The notes beneath the pieces are model-generated. The model worked only from the letters and a program-made list of their open reading frames with translations, was not told the DNA's origin and made no database searches. A DNA stretch of 64,000 nt from Leucobacter sp. OLIS6 (lineage in GTDB: Bacteria > Actinomycetota > Actinomycetes > Actinomycetales > Microbacteriaceae). The stretch is taken from positions 1-64,000 of the forward strand of contig NZ_MRAV01000001.1 in the NCBI RefSeq assembly GCF_002752355.1. Reading direction: 5' to 3'. The position numbers were made by a program, and so were the translations under genes. Within the stretch, counting starts at the first letter, position 1; each line of letters starts with the position of its first letter. Of the stretch, positions 1 to 7,960 are shown in pieces.

Positions 1-15
1 GCAGTAAGACGGGTG

Positions 16-141
16 TCAGCGCGACAGTGCGAGACGCGGAAGCGGCGGGACCGGTGCACCGGCGGGGGGAGGGACTGCGGCGCCGGAGCCGTTATCGGGG
101 CCCTGCTGGCCGTCGTTGGCCTCGGGAGGCAGCGTGGTCAT
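16..141 (-). CDS. Small proline/alanine-rich protein, 41 aa, function unknown
   Basis: Not recognised. The case for a gene is the start: ATG at 141 is preceded by GAGGAG (148-153) six bases away, a near-ideal ribosome binding site, and the frame runs 41 codons to TGA. The product begins MTTLPPEANDG and is rich in Gly, Pro and Ala (PPPAGAPVPPLP), with no signal peptide or membrane segment, so it looks disordered. It lies downstream of the winged-helix gene on the same strand, 156 bases away. It could be a short conserved peptide, the start of a decayed gene, or chance. Confidence 0.4.
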   Translation of the reverse strand: MTTLPPEANDGQQGPDNGSGAAVPPPAGAPVPPLPRLALSR

Positions 142-297
142 GTGAGTCTCCTCAACTTGGGTGCTTGCTATGTGCTCCCCGACGCTACTCCTGCTTGCGC
201 CGAAACGGGAGAGCAGCACCGAGAATTCGTCTGATTGGCAGCAGATCGTGACCCGTCGGGTCGGCTCTGCGGGGCCGAGGGGATCTCGCCGGGGCGA

Positions 298-1023
298 TCA
301 GAACAGGTCGGGGCTCGGCGCCGAGGTGTGCAGGATCGAGACGTCGGCGTGGCGATCGAAGCGGTAGCCGATGCCGCGTACGGTGCGCACGATGTCCTGG
401 TACTGGGCGAGCTTCACCCGCAGGCGGCGCACGTGCACGTCGATAGTGCGCTCGTTCGGGATCTCGCTCTCGGGGGCGTCGGCCCAGAGCGTCGTGATGA
501 TCTCCTCGCGGCTGACGGTGCGTCCCTCGCGGAGCACGAAGTACTGGAGCAGTTCGAACTCGCGGAAGGTGAGGGGAGCGGCGACGTTGTCGAGCAGCAC
601 CCGCTTGCGGGTGAGGTCGATCGTCACGCCGCTGGCGGCGCGATCCTCGTCGACGGGCTCGTCCTTCTTCTGCCGGGCGATGGCGGCGGGGTCGCCGAGC
701 GCGAGGCGGACGACGTCGACGTCGCGGCCACCGGCGCCCTCGGGCGCCAGCGCCACGGCGGCGTAGGTCTCGGCCGCCGGCGAGAGCTGCGCGACGAGGT
801 GCTTGATCTGCGCGACGATGGTGCCGAGCGCGGGGTCGCCCGCGGCGATCTTGTCCTCCGACAGACCGACGTAGAGTGCGAAGCCGCGGACCTCGGTGCC
901 CTCGGGGACCCGACGGGCCGGGGCGGCCTGCGGCTCGGCGCCTCGCGGTGCGAGGTCGGGGCGGGCGGCGCGCAGGTCCTGGGCGGTCGAAGCGGTGCGA
1001 GCGGGAGCGGTGAGCGTGGTCAT
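298..1023 (-). CDS. Winged-helix (OmpR/PhoB-type) DNA-binding regulator
   Basis: A 241-residue protein whose C-terminal ~100 residues form a Trans_reg_C winged helix: the LTFREFELLQYFVLREG helix and the conserved recognition segment ERTIDVHVRRLRVKL, then GIGYRF near the end. The N-terminal half has a low-complexity Ala/Pro stretch followed by a divergent alpha/beta region. I do not see the DD...D...K phosphorylation pocket of a receiver domain, so it probably works without a cognate kinase, as GlnR-like orphans do. No histidine kinase is adjacent. Ten-base-spaced repeats in its upstream promoter suggest autoregulation. Targets unknown. Confidence 0.85.
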   Translation of the reverse strand: MTTLTAPARTASTAQDLRAARPDLAPRGAEPQAAPARRVPEGTEVRGFALYVGLSEDKIAAGDPALGTIVAQIKHLVAQLSPAAETYAAVALAPEGAGGRDVDVVRLALGDPAAIARQKKDEPVDEDRAASGVTIDLTRKRVLLDNVAAPLTFREFELLQYFVLREGRTVSREEIITTLWADAPESEIPNERTIDVHVRRLRVKLAQYQDIVRTVRGIGYRFDRHADVSILHTSAPSPDLF

Positions 1024-1325
1024 GATGATGTGCGTCCTTGCGGTGCGCCGAACGCGGTTCGGCGGAACGTGCCTCGTCGGTGACGAGCGGTGCGGCGGAT
1101 CCAGAGCGGAAGCGGATCTCGCCGGAGGGGATGCAGCCTGCTCCCGATCGGGGCGGCGTGCGTGGGCACCTGCGGGTTCGCGCCTCTGCGCGGAACCTCT
1201 CGGTGCGGGCTACCGGTTTGTTAGATGCACATTCGACAGCGCATGACACCACGGCGGCACATCATCATGCCGTTCAGCCCAAAGTTCACCTCGAAGGCGG
1301 ACTGGGTTCGCGTGGTTGCGGTCAT
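1024..1325 (-). other. Long probable 5' leader of the winged-helix gene, no gene seen
   Basis: About 300 bases between the start of the winged-helix gene and its best promoter candidate near 1330-1362. No ORF on either strand has a convincing ribosome binding site or codon pattern. I see no riboswitch class I can name. The leader length is inferred from the promoter position only. Confidence 0.35.
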
Positions 1326-1328
1326 AAC

Positions 1329-1362
1329 GCAAAGTTAAGCAAAGTATTTCGCCCCGTGTCAA
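1329..1362 (-). promoter_or_regulatory. Candidate promoter with 10-bp-spaced direct repeats
   Basis: On the minus strand TTGACA (1357-1362) is followed 18-19 bases later by TTAACT/TAACTT. The heptamer ACTTTGC occurs twice (1339-1345 and 1329-1335) with exactly ten bases between repeats, on top of the -10 region. Direct repeats of one helical turn are the usual operator layout of OmpR/PhoB-type winged helices, so the gene just downstream may bind here. Confidence 0.45.
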
Positions 1363-1387
1363 GCGGAATGCTCGGCACGGGGCGAAA
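1347..1387. terminator. Terminator hairpin after upp
   Basis: Perfect 12-bp inverted repeat TTTCGCCCCGTG (1347-1358) / CACGGGGCGAAA (1376-1387) just beyond the upp stop codon. The arms carry A/T tracts that would give a U-run on the minus strand. The -35 box of the next gene lies inside this hairpin. Confidence 0.7.
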
Positions 1388-1404
1388 GTGGTGCGTGACC
1401 TGGA

Positions 1405-2040
1405 TTAATCGGCGGTTCCGTAGAGGCGGTCACCCGCGTCGCCGAGGCCGGGGACGATGTACGCGCGGTCGTTGAGGCCCTCGTCGAGCGCCCCGAGCAC
1501 GAGCGTCACCTTGCGGTCGCCGGCGGCCTCGCGGATCGCCTCGACGCCCTCGGGGGTTCCGAGCACGCAGATCGCGGTCACGTCGTCGGCGCCGCGATCG
1601 AAGAGGAACTTGATGGCCGCCGCGAGCGAGCCGCCCGTGGCGAGCATCGGGTCGAGCACGAAGCACTGGCGCCCCGCGAGCGACTCGGGCAGTCGCTCGG
1701 CATAGGTGGTGGGCTGCAGCGTCTCCTCGTTGCGAGCCATGCCGAGGAATCCGACCTCGGCGGTCGGGACGAGCTTGACCATGCCCTCGAGCATGCCGAG
1801 GCCCGCCCGCAGGATCGGGACGATGAGCGGCAGGGGCTCGCTCAGACGCACGCCGGTGGTCGTGGTGACCGGGGTCGTGATCTCGACGGGCTCGACCCGG
1901 ACCTCGCGGGTCGCCTCGTACGCGAGCAGGGTCATGAGCTCCTCGATGAGGAGCCGGAAGGTGGGCTGCGGGGTCCGCTCGTCGCGGAGAACCGTAAGCT
2001 TGTGAGTGATGAGCGGGTGATCCGCAACGACGACGCGCAT
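1405..2040 (-). CDS. upp: Uracil phosphoribosyltransferase
   Basis: Salvage enzyme making UMP and pyrophosphate from uracil and PRPP in the cytoplasm. The 211-residue length is standard. The PRPP-binding loop [10 protein letters not shown] is at residues 129-138, and the uracil-binding C-terminal signature [16 protein letters not shown] is intact. The start at 2040 fits a leaderless transcript: TAGAAT ends six bases upstream. Divergent from tadA with about 40 bases between the two starts, so their promoters overlap. Confidence 0.97.
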   Translation of the reverse strand: MRVVVADHPLITHKLTVLRDERTPQPTFRLLIEELMTLLAYEATREVRVEPVEITTPVTTTTGVRLSEPLPLIVPILRAGLGMLEGMVKLVPTAEVGFLGMARNEETLQPTTYAERLPESLAGRQCFVLDPMLATGGSLAAAIKFLFDRGADDVTAICVLGTPEGVEAIREAAGDRKVTLVLGALDEGLNDRAYIVPGLGDAGDRLYGTAD

Positions 2041-2046
2041 ACCTCG

Positions 2047-2052
2047 ATTCTA
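2047..2052 (-). promoter_or_regulatory. Leaderless -10 box of upp
   Basis: TAGAAT on the minus strand, six bases before the ATG of upp. This is the TANNNT-plus-start arrangement of leaderless actinobacterial mRNAs. Confidence 0.6.
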
Positions 2053-2080
2053 GAGGGCGCGGAGCTGCGAGGGGAGTGGG

Positions 2081-2572
2081 ATGCCGAGCACTGCATCGGC
2101 CGCGCCGATTCCCCCGACCGCCGAGGAGCTGCGGCTCATGGGGCTCGCCCTGGCCGAAGCACGACGGGCGTCCGCCGAGGGCGAGATCCCCGTCGGCGCG
2201 ATCGTCGTCGACGCGGCCGGCGCCGTGGTGGGGACCGGCCGCAACGCGCGCGAGGCGGTGCCGGACCCCACGGCGCACGCCGAGGTGCTCGCGATCCGCG
2301 CAGCGGCGGCCGGCATCGGCGATCGCGTGCTCGACGGGTGCACGCTCGTCGTCACTCTCGAGCCCTGCGTCATGTGCGCGGCGACGATCCTCGCAGCCCG
2401 GATCCCCCGCGTCGTGTTCGGCGCCTGGGACGAGAAGGCCGGCGCGGTCGGCAGCGTCTACGACCTGCTCCGCGACGGCCGGCTGCCGCACGCGGTGCCC
2501 GAAGTGGTCGCCGGCGTGCGCGCCGACGAGGCCGCCGAGCTGCTGCGCGACTTCTTCGAGCAGCGCCGGTAG
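2081..2572 (+). CDS. tadA: tRNA-specific adenosine deaminase
   Basis: Converts adenosine-34 of the tRNA-Arg(ACG) anticodon to inosine, an essential wobble modification. The 163-residue protein has the zinc-dependent deaminase motifs HAE (residues 66-68, with catalytic Glu68) and PCVMC (95-99). The N-terminal IPVGAIVVD block is typical of TadA. The start ATG follows GGGGAG by four bases. It is convergent with the ABC importer genes downstream. A nucleoside or cytosine deaminase of the same fold is the only alternative; the IPVGA...HAE...PCVMC pattern favours TadA. Confidence 0.93.
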   Translation: MPSTASAAPIPPTAEELRLMGLALAEARRASAEGEIPVGAIVVDAAGAVVGTGRNAREAVPDPTAHAEVLAIRAAAAGIGDRVLDGCTLVVTLEPCVMCAATILAARIPRVVFGAWDEKAGAVGSVYDLLRDGRLPHAVPEVVAGVRADEAAELLRDFFEQRR

Positions 2573-2602
2573 CCGATCCCGGACCCGTGCCGCAGCCGGA
2601 CG

Positions 2603-3682
2603 CTAGCTCCGAGGAGCCACCGTCACGGCTTCGGGCGCGAACGTCACCCGCACCGAGTCGCCCGGGCGCAGCACGGTGTCGGCACCGTGCTGCGAAGCGA
2701 GGGTCGCCCCGTCCGCGAGCTGTACGACCGTGCGGCGGATCGAGCCGAGGAACCCGCTCGAGACCACGACGGCGTCGAGCGGGTCGATCCGCTCGGTCAC
2801 CGGTTCCAGCCGGACGTGCTCGGGGCGGACGTAGGCCGTGACCTCGGCGCCGACGCCGGTGAGCTGCGGTGCCTCGAGCACCGGGATGCCGGCGCCGTGC
2901 ACGCGCACCACACCGCCGTCGAGCCGGCCGTCGACGCGGTTCGACAGGCCGACGAAATCGGCGACGAACGGCGAGACCGGACGGCGGTAGAGCTCCTCGG
3001 GCGTGCCGAGCTGGGCGATCCGGCCGCCCTCCATCACGGCGACCCGGTCCGAGACGGCGAGCGCCTCCTCCTGGTCGTGGGTGACGAACACGGTCGTGAT
3101 GCCGAGCTCGGTCTGGATCGCGCGGATCTGCTCGCGCAGGCGTACGCGCACCTTCGCGTCGAGCGCCGACAGCGGCTCGTCGAGCAGGAGCGCGCGGGGG
3201 CGGGTGACGAGCGCGCGGGCGAGCGCGACGCGCTGCTGCTGGCCGCCCGAGAGCTCGTGCGGGAACCGCTCGGCGAGGTGTTCGAGCCCGACGATCTCGA
3301 GCATCTCGCCGATGCGCGCGGTGCGCTCCGGCTTCGAGATGCGGCGCATCTGCAGTCCGAACTCGACGTTGCGCGCGACCGAGAGGTGGGGGAACAGCGA
3401 GTACTGCTGGAACACCATGCCGACGTCGCGACGGTTGACGGGAACATCCGTGACGTCGTCGGAGCCGATGGTGATGCGTCCGCCCGACACCTGTTCAAGG
3501 CCCGCGATGCAGCGCAGCGCGGTGGTCTTGCCGCAGCCGGACGGGCCGAGGAGGCAGATGAGCTCTCCGGGCGCGAGCGACAGGTCGACGCCGTGGAGCA
3601 CCGTGGTCGAGCCGTAGGACTTGGTGACGGACTCGAGGCGGACGGGCGAGCCTGAGGAGGCGGCGCGGGGATCAGCGGACAC
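2603..3682 (-). CDS. ABC importer ATP-binding protein (polyamine/phosphonate/iron type)
   Basis: Energises the importer encoded just upstream. The 359 residues contain Walker A GPSGCGKTT (46-54), the Q-loop, signature LSGGQ (144-148), Walker B LLLDEP (165-170) and a C-terminal TOBE-like region from about residue 240, the architecture of PotA/FbpC/PhnT ATPases. The GTG start overlaps the end of the second permease gene by 11 bases, showing translational coupling. It is the last gene of a four-gene operon (binding protein, two permeases, ATPase). The substrate cannot be set from the ATPase. Confidence 0.9.
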   Translation of the reverse strand: MSADPRAASSGSPVRLESVTKSYGSTTVLHGVDLSLAPGELICLLGPSGCGKTTALRCIAGLEQVSGGRITIGSDDVTDVPVNRRDVGMVFQQYSLFPHLSVARNVEFGLQMRRISKPERTARIGEMLEIVGLEHLAERFPHELSGGQQQRVALARALVTRPRALLLDEPLSALDAKVRVRLREQIRAIQTELGITTVFVTHDQEEALAVSDRVAVMEGGRIAQLGTPEELYRRPVSPFVADFVGLSNRVDGRLDGGVVRVHGAGIPVLEAPQLTGVGAEVTAYVRPEHVRLEPVTERIDPLDAVVVSSGFLGSIRRTVVQLADGATLASQHGADTVLRPGDSVRVTFAPEAVTVAPRS

Positions 3683-4568
3683 TGGGGGACTCTTTCGACG
3701 GGGCGGGTGCGGTGGCGGATCCGGTGACGGCGGGCGCGGGCAGCGCGGGGGACGCCGCCCGACGGGCGCGGCGACCGCTGCGACGGGCCGAGCCGGTGGC
3801 GCTGACGAGCAGCAGCACGACGAAGGCGCCGACGAGCGAGAGCAGCGACACGATCACGGCTACGAAGGGATCCGATTTGGAGATCTGCAGCAGGGCGGTC
3901 TGCAGGGTGGTGCGGTTGAGCAGCGACGACACGGTGAACTCGCCGAGCACGATCGCGACGGTCAGCAGCGACGCGGCGAGCAGACCGCGGCGTACGCCGG
4001 GCGCGATCACCCGGGCGAGCACGGTGCCCCAGCCGGCGCCGAGCGATCGCGCGGCCTCGGCGCGGACCCGCGCGTCCATGCCCTGCAGGTCGGAGACGAT
4101 CGCGCGGTAGGCGAACGGGAGCACGAGCACTCCGTAGGCGAACGCGAGGGTCCAGACACCGGATCCGAACACCTGACCGATGCTGCGGTAGATCGGCGCG
4201 AAGCCTACGACGAGCACGATCGCCGGGATCGCGATCGGCAGCACCGTGAGCAGGTCGAGCGCGCGCTCCAGCTTCGGGAAGCGGAGATGCACGAGCACGA
4301 TCGTCGGGAAGAACAGCACGAGAACGATCCCGAGCGTGATCACGGCGAGCAGCACCGAGTTGCCGAGGCCCTGGAACAGGATCCGGTAACCGCGCGATTT
4401 CTCGGGGTCGAGGAGAGCCGCCCAGTGCTCGAGCCCGTAGCCGCCGGAGGTCTGGCGCAGGGTGAACTCGACCATGGCGCCGAGCGGGATCAGGAACACG
4501 AGGCCGATCACCGTGACGACGGTGATGGCGAGCCCCTTCGAGGGGCGCCCCGGGACGCGGGCGCTCAT
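3672..4568 (-). CDS. ABC importer permease, second membrane subunit
   Basis: A 298-residue inner-membrane permease with about six hydrophobic helices and the EAA-loop region around EAARSLGAGWGTVLARVIAPG, which contacts the ATPase. I place the start at 4568 (MSARVPG), where ATG overlaps the upstream stop as ATGA; a second ATG nine bases earlier (MAAMSAR) is also possible. The C-terminus carries a basic and then Pro/Ala/Ser-rich tail. It works as a heterodimer with the permease encoded just before it. Confidence 0.88.
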   Translation of the reverse strand: MSARVPGRPSKGLAITVVTVIGLVFLIPLGAMVEFTLRQTSGGYGLEHWAALLDPEKSRGYRILFQGLGNSVLLAVITLGIVLVLFFPTIVLVHLRFPKLERALDLLTVLPIAIPAIVLVVGFAPIYRSIGQVFGSGVWTLAFAYGVLVLPFAYRAIVSDLQGMDARVRAEAARSLGAGWGTVLARVIAPGVRRGLLAASLLTVAIVLGEFTVSSLLNRTTLQTALLQISKSDPFVAVIVSLLSLVGAFVVLLLVSATGSARRSGRRARRAASPALPAPAVTGSATAPAPSKESPSVR

Positions 4569-5410
4569 CGCTGCCACCTCGCGGCACGGGCCATCAGCCG
4601 GCCGTAGGCGAGCATGACCGCGGTCATGACGATGATCATGCCGAGGGCGAGCACTCCCGCGGTCGACGCCGTCGTGCCTCCGGTCTCGCCGATCAGAGCG
4701 GCACGGATCTGGAGGGGCACGATCTGCGATCCCTGGCTGATGAGGGCGGCGGCGGTCGCGTACGAGGAGAACGCGTTCGCGAACAGGAGCAGCAGGGAGC
4801 CGAGGAACGCGGGGGCGAGCACGGGCAGACCCACGCGGGTCCAGTAGCTCCAGCTGGAGCCGCCGAGGGTGGCCACCGCCTCGGCCCAGCCCGGGCGCAG
4901 CGCTGCGACCGCGGGCAGGAAGGTGATCACCATGAGCGGTACCTGGAAGTAGAGATAGGGGAGGATCAGGCCGGGCAGCTCGTAGAGCCAGACGCCCTCC
5001 TCGAAGATGTTCACGCCGAGGTGGTCCTTCAGTAGCACCGTGATGACGCCCTGGATGCCGATCGTGGCGATGAACGCGAAGGCGAGCATGACGCCGCCGA
5101 ACTGCGCGAGCACCGAGCTCGCGGAGTCGATCACGCGGCGGATCGCGCCGCCCTCGGGGAGCGCGGCGAGCGCCCAGCAGAGCACGGCGCCGACGGCCGC
5201 GCCGACGCCGGCGGTGAGCGCGCTGACCCAGACGCTCGCGCCGAAGGCCTGCAGGGTGTCCGGGTGCACCAGCACCGAGAGGCTGGCGAGGGAGAAACCC
5301 TGCGTGGTGCTGAAACCGCTCGCGACCGCGAGCAGCGTGGGAACCGCGAGGAAGAGCAGGATGTATGCGCCGAACGGAGCGAGGCCGAGGGCGGGGAGCA
5401 GTCGTTTCAT
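4565..5410 (-). CDS. ABC importer permease, first membrane subunit
   Basis: A 281-residue membrane protein starting at MKRLLPALG (ATG at 5410), with six or so hydrophobic spans and the EAA loop near EAVATLGGSSWSYWTRVGLPVLAP. Upstream sequence in the same frame is repeat DNA and not plausible protein, which fixes the start. The gene is coupled to the next permease by an ATGA overlap and separated from the binding-protein gene by 143 bases of hairpin repeats. Family: PotB/FbpB/PhnU-like. Confidence 0.88.
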   Translation of the reverse strand: MKRLLPALGLAPFGAYILLFLAVPTLLAVASGFSTTQGFSLASLSVLVHPDTLQAFGASVWVSALTAGVGAAVGAVLCWALAALPEGGAIRRVIDSASSVLAQFGGVMLAFAFIATIGIQGVITVLLKDHLGVNIFEEGVWLYELPGLILPYLYFQVPLMVITFLPAVAALRPGWAEAVATLGGSSWSYWTRVGLPVLAPAFLGSLLLLFANAFSSYATAAALISQGSQIVPLQIRAALIGETGGTTASTAGVLALGMIIVMTAVMLAYGRLMARAARWQR

Positions 5411-5443
5411 GGGGGTCCGTCGGGTCGGTGGGGTGGGGGCGGA

Positions 5444-5548
5444 GATCCTGCGACTCGCAGGCTCGCGCAGGATGACGAACGAGCGGCTTCGCGCAGGATG
5501 ACGAACGAATACGCCCGTCATCCTGCGCGAGGAACGAGTCGCAGGATC
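5444..5548. repeat. Cluster of three copies of a dispersed hairpin repeat
   Basis: Complete copy 5517-5548 (plus strand: GTCATCCTGCGCGAGG... ending CGCAGGATC), inverted variant 5444-5476, and a half copy 5487-5502. Each full copy has an 8-bp stem ATCCTGCG/CGCAGGAT. A fourth copy with one base changed in the loop lies at 11759-11790. The cluster sits between the binding-protein and permease genes and could stabilise or attenuate the transcript. Confidence 0.8.
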
Positions 5549-5553
5549 CGCGA

Positions 5554-6696
5554 CTACTTGACCGCCGCGGCCCAGCGGTCGGCGAGCACCTTGTTGGCGG
5601 CCTCGACCTGCGCGGCGTCGGGCGAGATCCAGTCGCTCGACTGGGTTCCGAAGGTCGCCTGCTCGATGAGCTTCTCGTCGGCCGAGCCGGCCTTCTTCAG
5701 CGCCTCGACGCGCACCGGGACCGCGTTCGCCTCGAGGTAGAGGGCCTGCGCCTCGTCCGAGAAGATCCACTCCTGCCACAGGCGCGCCGCGGCGGGGTTC
5801 GGGGCGTCCTTGCTGATGGCCTCGTTGTAGAACGAGACGTAGGCGGCGCCGGGAAGAACGGTGGTCTTCCAGCTCGGCTTGCCCGTGGCCGCCGCGACGT
5901 TGTTGAACGACCAGTCGAAGACGACCGGGGTCTCGCCCGAGGCGATGGTCGCGGGGGTCGGGTCGACGGTGAGGAAGTTGCCGGCCTGCTTGAGCTTCCC
6001 GACGAAGTCGACGCCCGGGCCGAAGTCCTTCACTCCGCCGCCGTTCTGCGCCGCGATGAGGCCCACCGCGGCGAACGCGGCGCCGGCCTGCGTCGGATCG
6101 CCGTTGAGCGCGACCGCGCCCTTGTACTTGGCGTCGAGCAGGTCGTCGAGCTTCTTGGGCTCGGGCACCTTGGCCGAGTCGTAGCCGATCGACATGATGC
6201 CGGAGTAGTTGTTGACCCAGAGGCCGGTCTTCTCCTTGTTGGCATCGGGGATCTCGTCCCACTTCTCGACCTGGTAGGGCGCGAACTTCGCGGTGTTCGC
6301 GAGTGCGACGGCGGCGCCGAGGTCGAAGACGTCGGGCGCGGTGTCCTGGCCCTTGAGATTATCGGCCGCCTGGATCTCCTCGGCGCTCGACGCGTCGGGG
6401 GAGGCCGAGTTCACGGTGATCCCGTACTTGTCCTCGAAGCCCTTGATGATCTTGCCGTAGTTGGCCCAGTCCTCGGGGAGGGCGATGACGTTGAGCTGGC
6501 CCTCCTTCTTGGCGGCCTTCACGAGGCCGTCGATCCCGCCGAAGTCGGCCGCGCTGGTCGCCTTCGCGGCGTCGACCGAGCCGCCCTTCGCGTCCGAACC
6601 CGAGTCGGACGACGAGCAGCCGACGAGCGTGCCGCCGAGGATGAGCGCTGCCGTCGCGCTGAGGGCGACCGTTCGCAGCATCGCGCGTGAGTTCAC
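5554..6696 (-). CDS. ABC importer substrate-binding lipoprotein
   Basis: Extracellular solute receptor of the importer. The 380 residues begin with a lipoprotein signal: basic N-terminus, hydrophobic core and lipobox LVGC with Cys27, followed by a Ser/Gly/Asp-rich linker. The mature part resembles the PotD/FbpA/PhnS binding-protein fold (GLVKAAKKEGQLNVIALPEDWANYGKII, then FEDKYGITVN). The GTG start has AAGGA upstream. It leads the operon. The ligand could be a polyamine, 2-aminoethylphosphonate, iron or another small molecule; I cannot decide. Confidence 0.85.
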   Translation of the reverse strand: MNSRAMLRTVALSATAALILGGTLVGCSSSDSGSDAKGGSVDAAKATSAADFGGIDGLVKAAKKEGQLNVIALPEDWANYGKIIKGFEDKYGITVNSASPDASSAEEIQAADNLKGQDTAPDVFDLGAAVALANTAKFAPYQVEKWDEIPDANKEKTGLWVNNYSGIMSIGYDSAKVPEPKKLDDLLDAKYKGAVALNGDPTQAGAAFAAVGLIAAQNGGGVKDFGPGVDFVGKLKQAGNFLTVDPTPATIASGETPVVFDWSFNNVAAATGKPSWKTTVLPGAAYVSFYNEAISKDAPNPAAARLWQEWIFSDEAQALYLEANAVPVRVEALKKAGSADEKLIEQATFGTQSSDWISPDAAQVEAANKVLADRWAAAVK

Positions 6697-6743
6697 GTGG
6701 AGTTCCTTCCATCACCAGAGGGGCCACCCTGGCGGGTTCGATC

Positions 6744-6774
6744 CGGCGATGCCGGGTCGGTCGGCGATGCCGGG
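6744..6774. repeat. Short tandem duplication upstream of the importer operon
   Basis: CGGCGATGCCGGG occurs at 6744-6756 and 6762-6774, an 18-base offset, in the gap between the binding-protein gene and the CDF gene. Each copy is itself partly self-complementary. Role unknown. Confidence 0.5.
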
Positions 6775-6884
6775 CCCGGGATCTCAAGCTACGTTCGGCG
6801 AGTAGCCGGAGTACGAAGCCCGGGTTACGGGAAGGTGACCGCTCGGTGCGGTCTCAGCGCGTCGTGGGGAACGTTCGGGGTGCC

Positions 6885-7847
6885 TCAGTCGCTCGACAGC
6901 ATGACGATGGAGCCCGTGGTGGGCTGCACCGTGTTGGGATCGAGATAGACGTCGGGCTCGATGTAGATGATGCGGGCCGCGGGCACGGCCTCGCGGATCC
7001 GGCGCTCGGCAAGGTTCACGATCACCGAGACCTCGCGCATGGTGCGTTCGGCGGCGACGCCGATCTTGGCACCCACCATGAACTCGTCGGGGCCGAGGTA
7101 GAGGGTCTTCATGTGGATGATGCGCTCGACCTCGGAGTTCGCGAGCAGGGCCTGCTCGATCTTCGCCACGTCGTCGTCGCTCGCGCCCTCGCCGACGAGC
7201 AGGCTCTTCACCTCGATGCCCACGATGACCGCGACCGCGATGAGGAGCACGCCGATGAGGATCGTCGCGATGCCGTCGAAGAGCCCGTTGCCGGTGAGCG
7301 CGGTGAGCCCGACGCCGAACAGGGCGATGACGAGGCCGGTGAGCGCGGCGAGATCCTCGAGCAGCACGATCGGCAGCTCGGGCGCCTTCGAGCGTCGGAT
7401 GAACGAGATCCAGCTGGCCGTCCCCTTGTGCGGGCGGCTCTCGGCGATCGCAGTGCGCAGCGAGAAGCCCTCGAGTCCGATCGCGATGACGAGCACGAGG
7501 AGCGGGAGCCACCAGACCTCGAGCGGGTGCGGTTCCCGGATCTTCGAGATGCCCTCGTACACCGAGAACACGCCGCCGACCGAGAACAGCACGATCGCGA
7601 CCACGAACGCGTAGACGAAGCGCACCCGGCCGTAGCCGAACGGGTGCTCCTTGTCGGGGCGCTGCTTGGCACGGCGTCCGCCGAGCAGCAGGAGGAGCTG
7701 GTTGCCGGAGTCGGCGAGGGAGTGCACGCCCTCGGCGAGCATCGAGGAGGAGCCCGAGAACGCCCAAGCGATGAACTTGGTGACGGCGATCCCGAGATTC
7801 GCGAGGAATGCCGCGATGATCGCCTTGTTGCCGCCGGTCGCGCTCAT
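6885..7847 (-). CDS. Cation diffusion facilitator (CDF) family transporter
   Basis: A 320-residue proton-coupled divalent-metal exporter. The first helices carry the typical SSSMLAEGVHSLADSGNQLLLLLG block, in which His and Asp (residues ~42-46) form part of the metal site. HPFGYGR follows TM2. About six membrane spans are followed by a cytoplasmic metallochaperone-like domain from about residue 215. The insert IRRSKAPELPIVLLEDLAALTG resembles the SLC30A9-like CDF branch. The metal is probably zinc or manganese. Convergence and spacing give no operon partner. Confidence 0.88.
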   Translation of the reverse strand: MSATGGNKAIIAAFLANLGIAVTKFIAWAFSGSSSMLAEGVHSLADSGNQLLLLLGGRRAKQRPDKEHPFGYGRVRFVYAFVVAIVLFSVGGVFSVYEGISKIREPHPLEVWWLPLLVLVIAIGLEGFSLRTAIAESRPHKGTASWISFIRRSKAPELPIVLLEDLAALTGLVIALFGVGLTALTGNGLFDGIATILIGVLLIAVAVIVGIEVKSLLVGEGASDDDVAKIEQALLANSEVERIIHMKTLYLGPDEFMVGAKIGVAAERTMREVSVIVNLAERRIREAVPAARIIYIEPDVYLDPNTVQPTTGSIVMLSSD

Positions 7848-7947
7848 CGCCGGGTCCCCTTCACCATGACTCCACCGGACCCGCGTCCGCGCGCTGGGCA
7901 GCGACCGTCGACTCCGTCCGCCCCGTGCCGGAGCGGTGCATCCATCC

Positions 7948-7953
7948 TAGGAT
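7948..7953 (+). promoter_or_regulatory. Leaderless -10 box of proC
   Basis: TAGGAT, followed seven bases later by GTG at 7961. This spacing decides the start over an in-frame ATG at 7952 that lies inside the -10 box. Confidence 0.55.
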
Positions 7954-7960
7954 GGGCGGC

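Noticed and set aside
142-240. Possible riboswitch before the small ORF
   Set aside because: There are GC-rich stems, but no match to a class I could name on either strand.
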